A DNA stretch of 64,000 nt from the NCBI GenBank assembly GCA_013373375.1, contig JABXHY010000003.1, positions 62,001-126,000 of the forward strand, in the 5' to 3' direction. The notes beneath the pieces were generated by a model. The model searched no databases. It saw only the letters and a program-made list of their open reading frames with translations, and was not told the origin of the DNA. The stretch comes from Gammaproteobacteria bacterium. GTDB taxonomy: Bacteria > Pseudomonadota > Gammaproteobacteria > Enterobacterales > Kangiellaceae. The position numbers and the translations under genes were made by a program. This document shows, in pieces, positions 47,641 to 57,544 of the stretch. Numbering within the stretch: position 1 is the stretch's first letter; the number at the start of each line of letters is the position of its first letter.

Positions 47641-48516
47641 ATGCCGAATCAGCAACCACAAGATACCAAGAATACAAGTGACTATTTAACGGTTAGTTGT
47701 ATTCAAATGTGTTCTAGTGCGGATGTTATTGAGAATTTAGAAACCGCGGAAGCGCTTATTCAGCAAGCGGCGAGAAGTGGTGCTAAGTTAGTTGTTTTGC
47801 CCGAATACTTTCCAATAATGGCACACTCTCATAAAGCAAAACTTTTGTGTCAAGAGTCGTTTGGTGAGGGGCCTATTCAAGAGTGGCTTCAGAAAGTCGC
47901 AAAAGATAATCAAGTCTGGTTAATTGCAGGGAGTATACCCATTTGCTCAAGTGATCAGAATCGGCCCTTTGCTCGATGTTTGGTACTGAATGAAAATGGT
48001 CATGTTGAAGGCTTTTACGATAAGATTCATATGTTCGATGTTGAAGTAGAAGATACGACTAAACGTTACTTTGAGTCTGCTGGCACTATGCCAGGCAAAG
48101 ATCCTTCAATAATCCACACTCCATGGGGCAAAATAGGCTTGGCCGTTTGTTACGATCTGCGTTTTCCGGAAGTTTTTACTTATTATCGGAATAACGGTGT
48201 TTCAATCATCACATTGCCTTCTGCGTTTACGGTTCCAACGGGTAAAGCTCATTGGAAAACGCTCGTCAAGGCAAGGGCGATTGATAGTCAAAGTTATATT
48301 ATTGCGCCAGCACAATCGGGTTTGCATCAAAATGGTCGTGAAACCTGGGGACATTCGATGGTAGTGGATCCATGGGGTGAGATCGTGGGAGAATTAGAAA
48401 AAGAGCTGGGCGTTTTAGTAACCACAATCGAGATTCAGAAAGTCAAAAGTGTAAGAGATAAGATGCCATTGTCGAATCAGGTTGTATTAGACAGAGATAA
48501 AGATTATCGTCCTTGA
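47641..48516 (+). CDS. Carbon-nitrogen hydrolase (Nit1-type, deaminated glutathione amidase-like)
   Basis: 291 residues. Catalytic triad visible: Glu in LVVLPEYFPIM, Lys in FYDKIHMFDVE, Cys in GLAVCYDLRFPEVF. This is the Nit1 branch of the nitrilase superfamily, known to repair deaminated glutathione. Located between yhdP and tldD as in many gammaproteobacteria. Confidence 0.88.
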   Translation: MPNQQPQDTKNTSDYLTVSCIQMCSSADVIENLETAEALIQQAARSGAKLVVLPEYFPIMAHSHKAKLLCQESFGEGPIQEWLQKVAKDNQVWLIAGSIPICSSDQNRPFARCLVLNENGHVEGFYDKIHMFDVEVEDTTKRYFESAGTMPGKDPSIIHTPWGKIGLAVCYDLRFPEVFTYYRNNGVSIITLPSAFTVPTGKAHWKTLVKARAIDSQSYIIAPAQSGLHQNGRETWGHSMVVDPWGEIVGELEKELGVLVTTIEIQKVKSVRDKMPLSNQVVLDRDKDYRP

Positions 48517-48680
48517 TATCAAAACGATAACTCAATACGGTTTTTTGGAAAGCACTATTGCAACTAGCAAAAACAATAAGTTAACTAAAGCACGCTTTAA
48601 ACCGTTAATCGACAATACATTAATTGAATGAAAGCTTAGCAGATTAAATTAATCACTAACTTTACGAGTTTTTAATATTC

Positions 48681-50120
48681 ATGACACAAATTCTTAAAGA
48701 CGTAAAAAATTACTTTTTAGATTCTGCCGGACTGGATGAGCAGAAACTCAGTAGCATTTTAGACTCAATGTTTTCCCATACCATTGATCACGGTGAACTT
48801 TATTTTCAAAGCTTACGGCATGAGTCATGGTCGCTTGAAGATGGAATTGTGAAGGATGCAAGTTATAGCGCTGATAGAGGAGTTGGGGTTAGAGCATTAG
48901 CGGGTGAGAAAACCGGTTTTGCTTACTCGGCAGAAATCTCAAATGACGCGTTAATGCGCGCAAGTTTAGCTGCTAAAAGCATTGCGAATTCCGGTAAAAG
49001 TGGTCGTGTTAAGTCTTGGCAATCAGGATCGTTGGCCGACTTGTACGAATCTGCAGACCCGTTAAGTTCAATTTCCGAGCAACAGAAAATAGAGATGCTA
49101 GAACATCTCGATACCGTTGCAAGAGCAGAAAGCTCAGATGTTAAGCAAGTTATGGCATCTTTATCTGGGGTCTATGAGAAAGTATTGGTTTGCGCAACCG
49201 ACGGCACACTCGCCGCTGATATTCGCCCTTTAGTGAGAGTCAATGTAACGGTTATTGCTGAAAAGGGTGGTCGAAGAGAGCGTGGAAGCGCAGGTGCAGG
49301 CGGACGATATAATTTTCTGTCACTTAGTCAGGAGCTGGACTTGGACTATCTGGCCAAAGAAGCGGTACGTATGGCGTTAGTAAACCTTGAGGCAATTGAT
49401 GCACCGGCAGGAGTCATGCCTGTGGTACTAGGAGCTGGCTGGCCTGGTGTGCTGTTACACGAAGCGGTAGGGCATGGTCTTGAGGGAGATTTTAATCGAA
49501 AAGGCTCTTCGGCATTTTCGGGAAAAATAGGTCAGCAAGTTGCATCAGAGTTAGTGACAGTCGTTGATGATGGCACCATTGCTCGTTCGCGCGGCTCATT
49601 GGCGATTGATGATGAAGGTGTACCGACTCAATGTACGACGCTAATTGAGAACGGTGTTTTAAAAGGTTACATGCAAGATAAGCGCAACGCGCGGTTTATG
49701 TCGCAACAATCGACTGGTAATGGCCGACGTGAATCATATGCTCATCTACCAATGCCTCGCATGACCAATACCTATATGAGAGCAGGAGAAAGTCTGCCAG
49801 AGGATATTATCAAGTCAGTTAAAAAGGGCCTTTACGCACCTAATTTCGGTGGAGGACAGGTGGATATAACCTCAGGTAAGTTTGTTTTCTCGACCAGTGA
49901 AGCCTATTTGATTGAAGATGGCAAAGTTACAGCTCCAGTAAAAGGAGCAACATTAATCGGAAATGGACCTGAAGTTATGCGTCATGTGTCGATGGTAGGC
50001 AATGACTTAAAGTTAGATTCTGGTGTAGGTGTGTGTGGCAAAGATGGCCAAAGTGTTCCTGTTGGAGTTGGTCAGCCGACGCTTAAAGTTGATCAATTAA
50101 CCGTGGGTGGTACTCAGTAG
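48681..50120 (+). CDS. tldD: Metalloprotease subunit TldD
   Basis: 479 residues. The zinc motif HEAVGHG (HExxxH) lies in [43 protein letters not shown] is the conserved C-terminal block. With PmbA/TldE (at 57545) it forms a heterodimeric peptidase that matures or degrades peptides such as microcin B17 and CcdA. Its last 7 bases overlap the convergent gene at 50114. Confidence 0.96.
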   Translation: MTQILKDVKNYFLDSAGLDEQKLSSILDSMFSHTIDHGELYFQSLRHESWSLEDGIVKDASYSADRGVGVRALAGEKTGFAYSAEISNDALMRASLAAKSIANSGKSGRVKSWQSGSLADLYESADPLSSISEQQKIEMLEHLDTVARAESSDVKQVMASLSGVYEKVLVCATDGTLAADIRPLVRVNVTVIAEKGGRRERGSAGAGGRYNFLSLSQELDLDYLAKEAVRMALVNLEAIDAPAGVMPVVLGAGWPGVLLHEAVGHGLEGDFNRKGSSAFSGKIGQQVASELVTVVDDGTIARSRGSLAIDDEGVPTQCTTLIENGVLKGYMQDKRNARFMSQQSTGNGRRESYAHLPMPRMTNTYMRAGESLPEDIIKSVKKGLYAPNFGGGQVDITSGKFVFSTSEAYLIEDGKVTAPVKGATLIGNGPEVMRHVSMVGNDLKLDSGVGVCGKDGQSVPVGVGQPTLKVDQLTVGGTQ

Positions 50121-50527
50121 TCGGACTGTATGGTGTTAGTGTTTACTGCTTCTAAAATCCATTTTTTTGCGCTCATAGAGTTAAATTGAATACTAACTTT
50201 AAAGCCACGACTCAATGCCATACGCTCCCAGAAAAACCCAGCGATTTTTAATGTTTGACTTGGTTTTACGATAATTGCGGCCGACAAATATCGCGGCCAG
50301 CTGTCGGTCATGTGATTAACCAGTTCGTAGCGATCGCTGATGGACAGTTTTCCTACCGATCCGCTCAGATCAATGATGACGCCACTTACTCCTTGTTGTT
50401 GTGCCCAAGTCACTACCTTCTTTCCTAAGTCGACTAAAGCCTTTAATTGATATTCGCCGGAATAAATGACTTTTATATAATTAGGTGCGCGACTTATAAC
50501 CGAGGTATCCGGGTGATTCATTGACAA
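50114..50527 (-). CDS. Small STAS/SpoIIAA-like protein
   Basis: 137 residues. Alternating strands and helices ([88 protein letters not shown]) fit the SpoIIAA-like/STAS fold seen in many single-domain marine bacterial proteins. Function unknown. Convergent overlap of 7 bases with tldD. Confidence 0.6.
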   Translation of the reverse strand: MSMNHPDTSVISRAPNYIKVIYSGEYQLKALVDLGKKVVTWAQQQGVSGVIIDLSGSVGKLSISDRYELVNHMTDSWPRYLSAAIIVKPSQTLKIAGFFWERMALSRGFKVSIQFNSMSAKKWILEAVNTNTIQSDY

Positions 50528-50745
50528 TTTGTCTCTTTGTTAATTTTCCTTGTCAAATTTACCTTACTTTTGAACGGTTTGTCTTGAGATATCACGTGAT
50601 GATGCGCTGCTCTCGAAATATTATTCGCTTTCAACCACCCCTAGTAGGCTTCTTCTGAATATAATTAGTTAAAAAGCGCTCTTTGAATTATATAGTGTTT
50701 ATATTATGGTATATGGCAAACATATATTCAGCGAAAGAGGTGTGT

Positions 50746-51228
50746 ATGGTAAATTTGGTCTACGATTTAGATGCATCTGACATTGCGATTTTGAGAGTAC
50801 TTCAAAACGAAGGGCGAATCAGTAATGTCGATCTGGCAAACCGAGTTAACTTGTCGCCCCCGGCAACTTTAACTCGACTTAAAAGACTTGAGAAAGACGG
50901 TGTGATTGAGCGTTTTGTCGCGGTACTGGATCGGCATCGAACGGGACATGACACGCTTTCATTCATTCAGTTGAGTTTGTCGCTGCACCAGCATCAGCAT
51001 ATCAACAATGTCTTAGAACAAATTGTCGCGATGCCAGAAGTGCTTGAATGTCACAACGTTACTGGTGAGTACGATTATTTACTCAAAGTTGTATTAAAAA
51101 ACACACAGGCATTAGAAGCGTTTATCTCTCAAAAATTGATTCCCATGCCGGGAATTGCCAGGCTTCACACGAGTTTGGTTTTGAAAGAATATAAAGCCAG
51201 CATGGTGCTGGAGTTAGAAGACGATTAA
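50746..51228 (+). CDS. Lrp/AsnC-family transcriptional regulator
   Basis: 160 residues from the ATG of MVNLVYDLDASD, with AGAGG about 8 bases upstream. An upstream in-frame start would add a non-conserved tail. N-terminal HTH (DIAILRVLQNEGRISNVDLANRVNLSPPATLTRLKRLEKDGVI) and C-terminal RAM ligand-binding domain (ECHNVTGEYDYLLKVV). It lies 39 bases before methionine gamma-lyase and is probably its regulator, like MdeR of Pseudomonas putida (established precedent, local inference). Confidence 0.93.
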   Translation: MVNLVYDLDASDIAILRVLQNEGRISNVDLANRVNLSPPATLTRLKRLEKDGVIERFVAVLDRHRTGHDTLSFIQLSLSLHQHQHINNVLEQIVAMPEVLECHNVTGEYDYLLKVVLKNTQALEAFISQKLIPMPGIARLHTSLVLKEYKASMVLELEDD

Positions 51229-51267
51229 CGACTGCTCTCGGGCAGTCGCCCGAAAGAAGGTGAGATT

Positions 51268-52470
51268 ATGAAGTCGAAACACATAGAAACGAATACGATT
51301 CACGCTGGCAAAGTGGCTGATGGTCAATTCGGAGCTTTGAGCACTCCAATTTATCAAACTTCAACCTATGTGTTTGACAATACCGCTCAAGGCGGAGCAC
51401 GCTTCAGTGGTGACGAACAAGGCTATATTTATGGCCGACTTGGCAATCCAACCGTTCGAGAACTTGAACAGAGAATGGCGGTTTTAGAAGGAACAGACGA
51501 CGCGGTTGCACTTGGCTCTGGAATGGGAGCTGTTGCAGCAACGATTTTTGCAGTAGTAAAAGCGGGGGATCATATTGTTGCTTCAGATGCTCTTTATGGT
51601 TGTACTTACGCATTGTTAGAGCACAAATGTAAAGACTTTGGCATTGACGTCAGTTTTGTGGACGTGCGTAACGAAATGGCGGTTCGAAGTGCCATTAAAC
51701 CCAATACCAAAATGCTTTATGTCGAGACACCGATTAATCCAAATCTAGTTTGTGTCGATTTGGATATGATCGCGAAAGTAGCACGTGAAAAAAGTATCCT
51801 TTCTGTTGTCGATAACACGTTTATGTCACCTGTTCTTCAGCAACCAGCGAAACACGGAATAGATTTAATCGTTCACAGTGCAACTAAATATTTAAATGGA
51901 CATGGCGATGTTATCGCTGGAATTGTTTGCGGAAATGCTGAGTGGATTGAAACGATAAAGCTGACAACATTAAAAGACATGGGGGCAGTTATGAGTCCTC
52001 ATGATGCATGGTTGATTATACGAGGGCTAAAAACGCTTCATTTGCGCGTTGAGCGACATTGTCAAAACGGTCAGACAGTGGCGGAATATTTGGCGAGTCA
52101 TCCCATGGTAAAGCAAGTTTTTTATCCTGGACTACCGTCGCATGAAGGACATCATCTGATAGGAACGCAAATGAAGGCTGCAGGTGGTGTCATGGCCTTT
52201 GAGTTGGACGGCAGTTTTAAAGACGCGGTTCGTTTTATGGATTCTTTGCAAATGTGCAAAATTGCAGTGAGTTTAGGGGATGCTGAAACGTTGATTCAAC
52301 ATCCTGCTTCAATGACGCATTCGCCTTATGAGCCAGAGCAACGACGTGCCGCTGGAATCAGTGATACTTTAATTCGGTTATCGGTTGGACTGGAACATCA
52401 TGACGATATTATTTCTGATCTGGAGCATGGCTTTAATTCTTGCCGCAATAACTTGGCAGAAGTCGGTTGA
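51268..52470 (+). CDS. Methionine gamma-lyase
   Basis: 400 residues, a gamma-family PLP enzyme. Schiff-base lysine Lys207 in HSATKYLNGHGDV. Cys112 in DALYGCTYALLEH aligns with the specificity Cys116 of P. putida methionine gamma-lyase, and the same offset of 4 holds for Lys207/Lys211. That favours Met gamma-lyase over cystathionine enzymes. It yields methanethiol, 2-oxobutyrate and ammonia. Followed by a terminator. Confidence 0.88.
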   Translation: MKSKHIETNTIHAGKVADGQFGALSTPIYQTSTYVFDNTAQGGARFSGDEQGYIYGRLGNPTVRELEQRMAVLEGTDDAVALGSGMGAVAATIFAVVKAGDHIVASDALYGCTYALLEHKCKDFGIDVSFVDVRNEMAVRSAIKPNTKMLYVETPINPNLVCVDLDMIAKVAREKSILSVVDNTFMSPVLQQPAKHGIDLIVHSATKYLNGHGDVIAGIVCGNAEWIETIKLTTLKDMGAVMSPHDAWLIIRGLKTLHLRVERHCQNGQTVAEYLASHPMVKQVFYPGLPSHEGHHLIGTQMKAAGGVMAFELDGSFKDAVRFMDSLQMCKIAVSLGDAETLIQHPASMTHSPYEPEQRRAAGISDTLIRLSVGLEHHDDIISDLEHGFNSCRNNLAEVG

Positions 52471-52520
52471 AGTCAAACGTCTAAAGGTCAGTCTGTAAGT
52501 TCTCTGTTTTACCAAACACA

Positions 52521-52555
52521 AAAAAGCCCAGAAGATTAATATCTGGGCTTTTTTT
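52521..52555. terminator. Bidirectional rho-independent terminator
   Basis: AAAAA-GCCCAGA, 9-base loop, TCTGGGC-TTTTTTT: perfect 7-bp stem with flanking A- and U-runs. It ends methionine gamma-lyase on the plus strand and the MltF-like gene on the minus strand. Confidence 0.92.
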
Positions 52556-52567
52556 CAGCTCATACAT

Positions 52568-54694
52568 TTAGTTTAAAATATTAACGTAGCTCAGGTATCT
52601 TTGGTGAATGTTACGGACATAATCGACCGGCTCTTGACCTCGGCAATAACCAAATCGAGTCTTTTTATAGTACTTGGGTTGTTGCAACAAAAGCATGGCT
52701 TTTTCAACATTATTAAACCACTTGTTTGGATTTAATCCTTGTTGTTTTGCCAGTTTTTGAGCATCTTTAACATGTCCGTATCCAGCATTATAAGATGCCA
52801 GAGCAAAAAACAACCGCTCATGCACTGGTAATGATTCATCGAAACGTTCCATCGTCCAATTTAAATAGGATACACCCGCAGCAATACCTTGTTCCGGATT
52901 TACAGGGTCGTCAAAGCCAAGCTCTAAAGCAGTAGTCGGCAGAACCTGCATTAACCCAAGCGCTCCAGCAAAAGATTTTGCATTAGGATTAAATTTACTT
53001 TCCTGATACATTTGCGAAGTGATCAGTCGCCAGTCAAAGTCATAATCTTGAGAATATTGTTTGATTAACCCATCATAGGGAGACAGCTGATTTCCTTTTA
53101 CTACTCTGTTTTCGCGATATTCTTCTTTTCTTTTTCGGTCTGAAAAATACTTTTGTTTTATAACATTGTAAAAAGTTTGGCGATATTCTTTAGCAATAAA
53201 CTGATTTAAAGACTGTAATAACTCTGGATTATTTTTTCGGACAATATAGGCATAAGGAACACCTTCTTTTAGCACTAATGGCGCCGTTATTTCATCTCGA
53301 AACGCCTGTTCAATTTTCATCAGATCGCTGTCTGCAATGGTTAAGTCAATTTGACCTTCGGCAACTTGATTGATGAGCATTTCTGTCGAGGTGCTTTCTG
53401 GAACAAAATTAACTTTTGCGGAGTAGTTGTCGGATAATTCCATAGCTGTTTCATAAAAAGCACTCGATTTTCGAATGTGTATAATTCTATCGACCAAGTC
53501 GTCCTTACTGCTAATTGGAGGAGCGTCTTTATTTGAAACTAAGAGCTCATCGACTCGGTTGTATCGAATGCTGAATTGAAACTCCTTCTGACGTTCTGGT
53601 GTTCTAGTTAAGCCTGCGGCGATTACATCGCCTTTTCCGGAATTTAATAACTCAGTCATTTCTTCTAGTGATTCGGCAACAATTATTTGAAGAGGAATAT
53701 CATGTCGTCGTGTAAACTCTTTCATTAAGTCAAACTCGAAGCCCATAAGTTCACCGCGCCATAAAAAATAGGTCTCGGGACTATTTCTTGTAATAACTCT
53801 TAAAGGTTGCTTTTGTTTCTTAATGAGCGAAAAGTCAGAGGTTCTTGTATTTTCCATGGGTTGATAAAGTTGATGCGCACTAATGAAATTATTTAGACGC
53901 AATAAAAGCTGTCGATTATTTTTATTCACTAACCAACCTTGTTCAGTCGGTTGGCTAAAGCTATGAAAGACTTTTACATCCTCTCGGTAGTCTAGAAGCG
54001 TGTCTGCGGAAGACATATCAAGAAGAGTAAAGCTCTTTTCTTTTTGCTGAAGTTGATCGGCGAGATCATCACTGGACATTGATTCTGCTAGATACTCGAT
54101 ATTCCAGTCAGGAAGTTGTATTTTTGCGGTATCGATAAAAGCGGAAGCTTTCGGTAACAATAGTGAGTTAGTGGAATTAAGGTCGAAGTTTTTGATAGAA
54201 CTTTTTCCTAGTAACACTTCTCGGTCACGGGTAATTGACCTACTAAAAATAAACTCATCTTTTCGAGTCATGGTAATGGTAAGATGTCTTGGAATAATAT
54301 CCGCTTTATTGGCTTTTAGTTTTTCTAGCATATCCGACAAAGACTCGGCTAGCACCCACCTTACGGTTAATCCGTTTTCGTTTGCAAAGTCTGAGAACAA
54401 CTGTTGGTGATACAACGCGGATGAACCCGAACGCGGTAACATACTTTCTTGTTCCCATTTCAACTTTAACGCACGCATCTCTCCATTATTTAATATTGCT
54501 TTCCAGTCTCGGAACTCCTCGATGCTTTCTTTATTTACCGCATTTTGCTTCTTCGCTGGAGCTGATGGAGAGGAGTCGGATCCATTAGGAGACGATACTT
54601 CATCTTGGGTATCACACGCAGTCAAAGCAAACGTAATGGCGACTGAAATAATTATTATTAAAAAGTTTTTAGATATTATGGGCATTAACTTCAT
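52568..54694 (-). CDS. MltF-like lytic transglycosylase with two receptor-type domains
   Basis: 708 residues, longer than E. coli MltF (about 520). Lipobox LTAC (Cys27). A first periplasmic binding-protein-like domain (about 70-290), then a second, better conserved SBP_bac_3 domain (about 298-540: PLRVITRNSPETYFLWRGELMGFEFDLMKEF). A C-terminal SLT domain follows, with catalytic Glu in QMYQESKFNPNAKS, GALGLMQVLPTTA and FALASYNAGYGHV. It cleaves peptidoglycan glycan strands; in MltF the N-terminal domain regulates the catalytic one. The additional domain could sense a second ligand (inference). Overlaps yjgA by 4 bases. Confidence 0.88.
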   Translation of the reverse strand: MKLMPIISKNFLIIIISVAITFALTACDTQDEVSSPNGSDSSPSAPAKKQNAVNKESIEEFRDWKAILNNGEMRALKLKWEQESMLPRSGSSALYHQQLFSDFANENGLTVRWVLAESLSDMLEKLKANKADIIPRHLTITMTRKDEFIFSRSITRDREVLLGKSSIKNFDLNSTNSLLLPKASAFIDTAKIQLPDWNIEYLAESMSSDDLADQLQQKEKSFTLLDMSSADTLLDYREDVKVFHSFSQPTEQGWLVNKNNRQLLLRLNNFISAHQLYQPMENTRTSDFSLIKKQKQPLRVITRNSPETYFLWRGELMGFEFDLMKEFTRRHDIPLQIIVAESLEEMTELLNSGKGDVIAAGLTRTPERQKEFQFSIRYNRVDELLVSNKDAPPISSKDDLVDRIIHIRKSSAFYETAMELSDNYSAKVNFVPESTSTEMLINQVAEGQIDLTIADSDLMKIEQAFRDEITAPLVLKEGVPYAYIVRKNNPELLQSLNQFIAKEYRQTFYNVIKQKYFSDRKRKEEYRENRVVKGNQLSPYDGLIKQYSQDYDFDWRLITSQMYQESKFNPNAKSFAGALGLMQVLPTTALELGFDDPVNPEQGIAAGVSYLNWTMERFDESLPVHERLFFALASYNAGYGHVKDAQKLAKQQGLNPNKWFNNVEKAMLLLQQPKYYKKTRFGYCRGQEPVDYVRNIHQRYLSYVNILN

Positions 54695-55194
54695 TGTTGA
54701 ATATATTGATTAATGAATTGAATGAATTTTTGTTTATGCTTACTCGGTTGTTTAATAGTATTTCTTATTAACTGTCGTAACTGCTGACGATCACAGTTTG
54801 GATATTCCTGAATGAATGCTTCTGCATCAACTTGCTCCTCGATTAATTTTTGGAACCAAGTAAGTGATGGCGACTCTTCACCTTGCTTCGACGGTACCAG
54901 CCCTTGTTGGATCTGTTCAAGGCTGAGTTTAATTTCGTCTAAGTTATCGGTACTTCTAAGAAGCTTTCCGATTCTTTTAAAGTGTCTTTTCCTGGCTTCA
55001 TGGCCTTTAATTCGATTGAGCTCGTTATAGGCTTCAAATATTTCTTCAGATAAAGGTAGCTTTTTGATTATTCCAGAGCCCAATTTTGCTAAGTGAGCTC
55101 CAAAATCCGTGATCTCTGCCAACTCTGTTTTTATCTGAGTTTTGCTTTTTTCATCTAAATTGTCGCTTTCCTCGCGATCTATAAGGTTGTTCAT
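54691..55194 (-). CDS. yjgA: Ribosome biogenesis factor YjgA/DarP (DUF615)
   Basis: 167 residues. KTELAEITDFGAHLAKLGSGIIKKLPLSEEIFEAYNELNRIKGHEARKRHFKRIGKLLR is the DUF615 pattern. DarP binds late 50S precursors. Usually next to pmbA; here a TonB receptor gene separates them. Confidence 0.88.
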   Translation of the reverse strand: MNNLIDREESDNLDEKSKTQIKTELAEITDFGAHLAKLGSGIIKKLPLSEEIFEAYNELNRIKGHEARKRHFKRIGKLLRSTDNLDEIKLSLEQIQQGLVPSKQGEESPSLTWFQKLIEEQVDAEAFIQEYPNCDRQQLRQLIRNTIKQPSKHKQKFIQFINQYIQQ

Positions 55195-55209
55195 AAATAA
55201 ATCCGTGAA

Positions 55210-57366
55210 TTAGAATTTTAAAGTGGCTTTTGCGTATATTTTGTTCTGATCTTGATAAACATTTCTGTCGTCTAGCAAGTAATTATCATCGAGTCTATGT
55301 TGAATAGCTAGTGTTGTATCGAGCTGATAATCGCCAAACATGAAAGTATGTCCGAAACTTGCATCAACTCGCTCGAAGTCTACTCGGAACCACTCGTCGT
55401 ATTGATAGTAGGAGAGAGTAAAGCTGCTGATATCACTGAGTTGATAAAAGCTGTTGAAAGTAAATGTGCTTTTCGGGGCACTTCGTCGATAAAAGTTGAG
55501 GCTATTATTGTAAGCGTCTATTTTTGAAGCCGTTGACCAAAATCTTAATTTGGTGCTTATATCCCAATTCAACTGGAGCTCCAGTCCTTTAAGATCGACT
55601 TCGCCATCGTTAGACAGTGTGTTGCCAGTAATAAGTGCTCGTCCTTCTAATATATCGGTTAACGCGTCTCTAAAGTATTTAATATCTAGCTCAATACCAG
55701 AACTTAAATTTTTATAAAACCAGCCTGCTTCCCATGATGTTATTTGTTCAAAATCAAGCCCTCCTGGCGCTGAAGCATGTTGGTAATAAAGAGAGTCGGT
55801 TCCTTGGTTATTAACTTCGACAGGTTGGCCAAGCAAATCAGTAGTATTTCTAATTAAATAGCTTCGATTGTTGTCTTCTTCAAAAAGGTCTGGGCTACGG
55901 TTTGCTTCGCTATAAATCAATCGAAAGCTTTGATTATTTTCAACTAACCAGTTAACAGCCAATCGTGGAGAAAATACAGAACCAATTAAAGAGTCATCTT
56001 CAAGCATTGCGCCTATGTTGACTCTTAAGTGACTCGCTGGTTGCCACTCTAAGTGTCCAAAACTGCGCCATATATCTTTGGTTGACTGTCCACCAAAATA
56101 ACTTTCTGACGATGACTTATCTCTACGATAATTTAGCCCAGCAACAATTCGAGTATCGGACGAGAGTTGCCCTGTCCATTGAGCTTCAAAGTCGAGTCGC
56201 TGCTCGTCAATGTCTTGATTAGCGAAGCCACAAACAATTTGGTCGCCGCCCTGTGAAAGCCGGTCCAACACCAACAATGCTTGCGCGTCGATATCGGGAT
56301 CGCCTGAACTTGGAGGTAAGTTGGGCAGTGCAGGAAGAAAAACTCCATCAGTGTAGGTTGGACTGAGTTCAAACAGGTCGTAAAGCTCTTCCGATAAAAA
56401 CAATGCTGGAGAACAGGTTTGCCAGTCTTCTTTTATTTCCGTATTAGTTGCAAAAGCTTGTAACTTCACTTCATGTTTAGCTGATAAAAAATGCTGAGAA
56501 GTTAATTGCAAAAAGCTGTTTGAAACGTCAACCAGGTGAAAAGGAGTTGTTTCGTTGGGATCGATATCGTCGACTTGTTTACTACTGTCACTAAGGCCAA
56601 ATTGAAAGCGAATAAAGTCATTATCATTCTGGTGCCAGACTAAGTCGGAGCTTATGTAGTTTCTCTGGTAGCCATCGATGCGAGGTGTACCGCCTTCCGT
56701 TTCCTCGAAGCCATCATCAGAGTTATGGCCAAAAGTAATATCGACAGCAAAGTTATCGTCGGTATTTCGAAATGACAACTGGGCATCTCCAATACCATGA
56801 TTGCCTCGGGTTATCGAGCCTGTATGTCCAAGCATATCTTCCGGATGAAAAGTGATAATGTTTATCACCGCTAAATAACTATTAGCACCATAAAGAGCGG
56901 TATTACTTCCTCGTATAACTTCAATTCGAGAAATTTTATCCAGAGCTAGTGGTAAGTCGGTCCATAGAATGCGAGCCAAGGCTGGCTGATAAATACTGCG
57001 TCCATCAACGAGTACTTGTAAATGACGGCTATTTTCTCCGCCTAATGAATGATACCCAACCTCAGGCGTATGACCTCTCTCATAACCAACTGTCATTCCG
57101 GGAACCAGCCGAAAAACTTCTGCGAGCGAGCGAATACCAAGCTGCTTAATTGTTTTTTGATCAATAACGGTGACGGATGCGGGTGCTTCAGCTTTTGGCT
57201 GCTTAAGGCGTGTGGCACTTAAGACCAGTGGAAGCTCTTCATCTAACAGGCTTTCGAAAGGGTCAGAATCAAGCAAGTCAGAATCGACTAGGTCAGAATT
57301 ACTGAGTAGCGATGTGCTATAACCTGCAACAGACAAACTTAACAATAAGCTAAGAGAAGATTTCAT
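55210..57366 (-). CDS. TonB-dependent outer-membrane receptor
   Basis: 718 residues from the ATG of MKSSLSLLLSLSVAG, chosen because it gives a signal peptide directly; an upstream in-frame ATG adds 37 unlikely residues. TonB-box-like LPLVLSATR, plug domain (APASVTVIDQKTIKQLGIRSLAEVFRLVPGMTV...LDKISRIEVIRGSNTALYGANSYLAVINIITF), then a 22-strand barrel ending in aromatic ATLKF. The substrate is unknown. The repeated short acidic motif SDLVDSDLLDSD follows the signal peptide. Confidence 0.92.
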   Translation of the reverse strand: MKSSLSLLLSLSVAGYSTSLLSNSDLVDSDLLDSDPFESLLDEELPLVLSATRLKQPKAEAPASVTVIDQKTIKQLGIRSLAEVFRLVPGMTVGYERGHTPEVGYHSLGGENSRHLQVLVDGRSIYQPALARILWTDLPLALDKISRIEVIRGSNTALYGANSYLAVINIITFHPEDMLGHTGSITRGNHGIGDAQLSFRNTDDNFAVDITFGHNSDDGFEETEGGTPRIDGYQRNYISSDLVWHQNDNDFIRFQFGLSDSSKQVDDIDPNETTPFHLVDVSNSFLQLTSQHFLSAKHEVKLQAFATNTEIKEDWQTCSPALFLSEELYDLFELSPTYTDGVFLPALPNLPPSSGDPDIDAQALLVLDRLSQGGDQIVCGFANQDIDEQRLDFEAQWTGQLSSDTRIVAGLNYRRDKSSSESYFGGQSTKDIWRSFGHLEWQPASHLRVNIGAMLEDDSLIGSVFSPRLAVNWLVENNQSFRLIYSEANRSPDLFEEDNNRSYLIRNTTDLLGQPVEVNNQGTDSLYYQHASAPGGLDFEQITSWEAGWFYKNLSSGIELDIKYFRDALTDILEGRALITGNTLSNDGEVDLKGLELQLNWDISTKLRFWSTASKIDAYNNSLNFYRRSAPKSTFTFNSFYQLSDISSFTLSYYQYDEWFRVDFERVDASFGHTFMFGDYQLDTTLAIQHRLDDNYLLDDRNVYQDQNKIYAKATLKF

Positions 57367-57544
57367 CAATTTAATAGACTTGATTCTTTGTGAATGATTA
57401 TAAACTCTACACGCATATTTAAGTATTTCAAGTTTAGGTAATTCTTGGAATCCATCATAATGAGAGCATGTTATCATATTGATTGTTATGATTAAGTTTA
57501 GTCACTCGGCGTCAGAAAGCCTAATTTAAAACTAAGGAGACACT

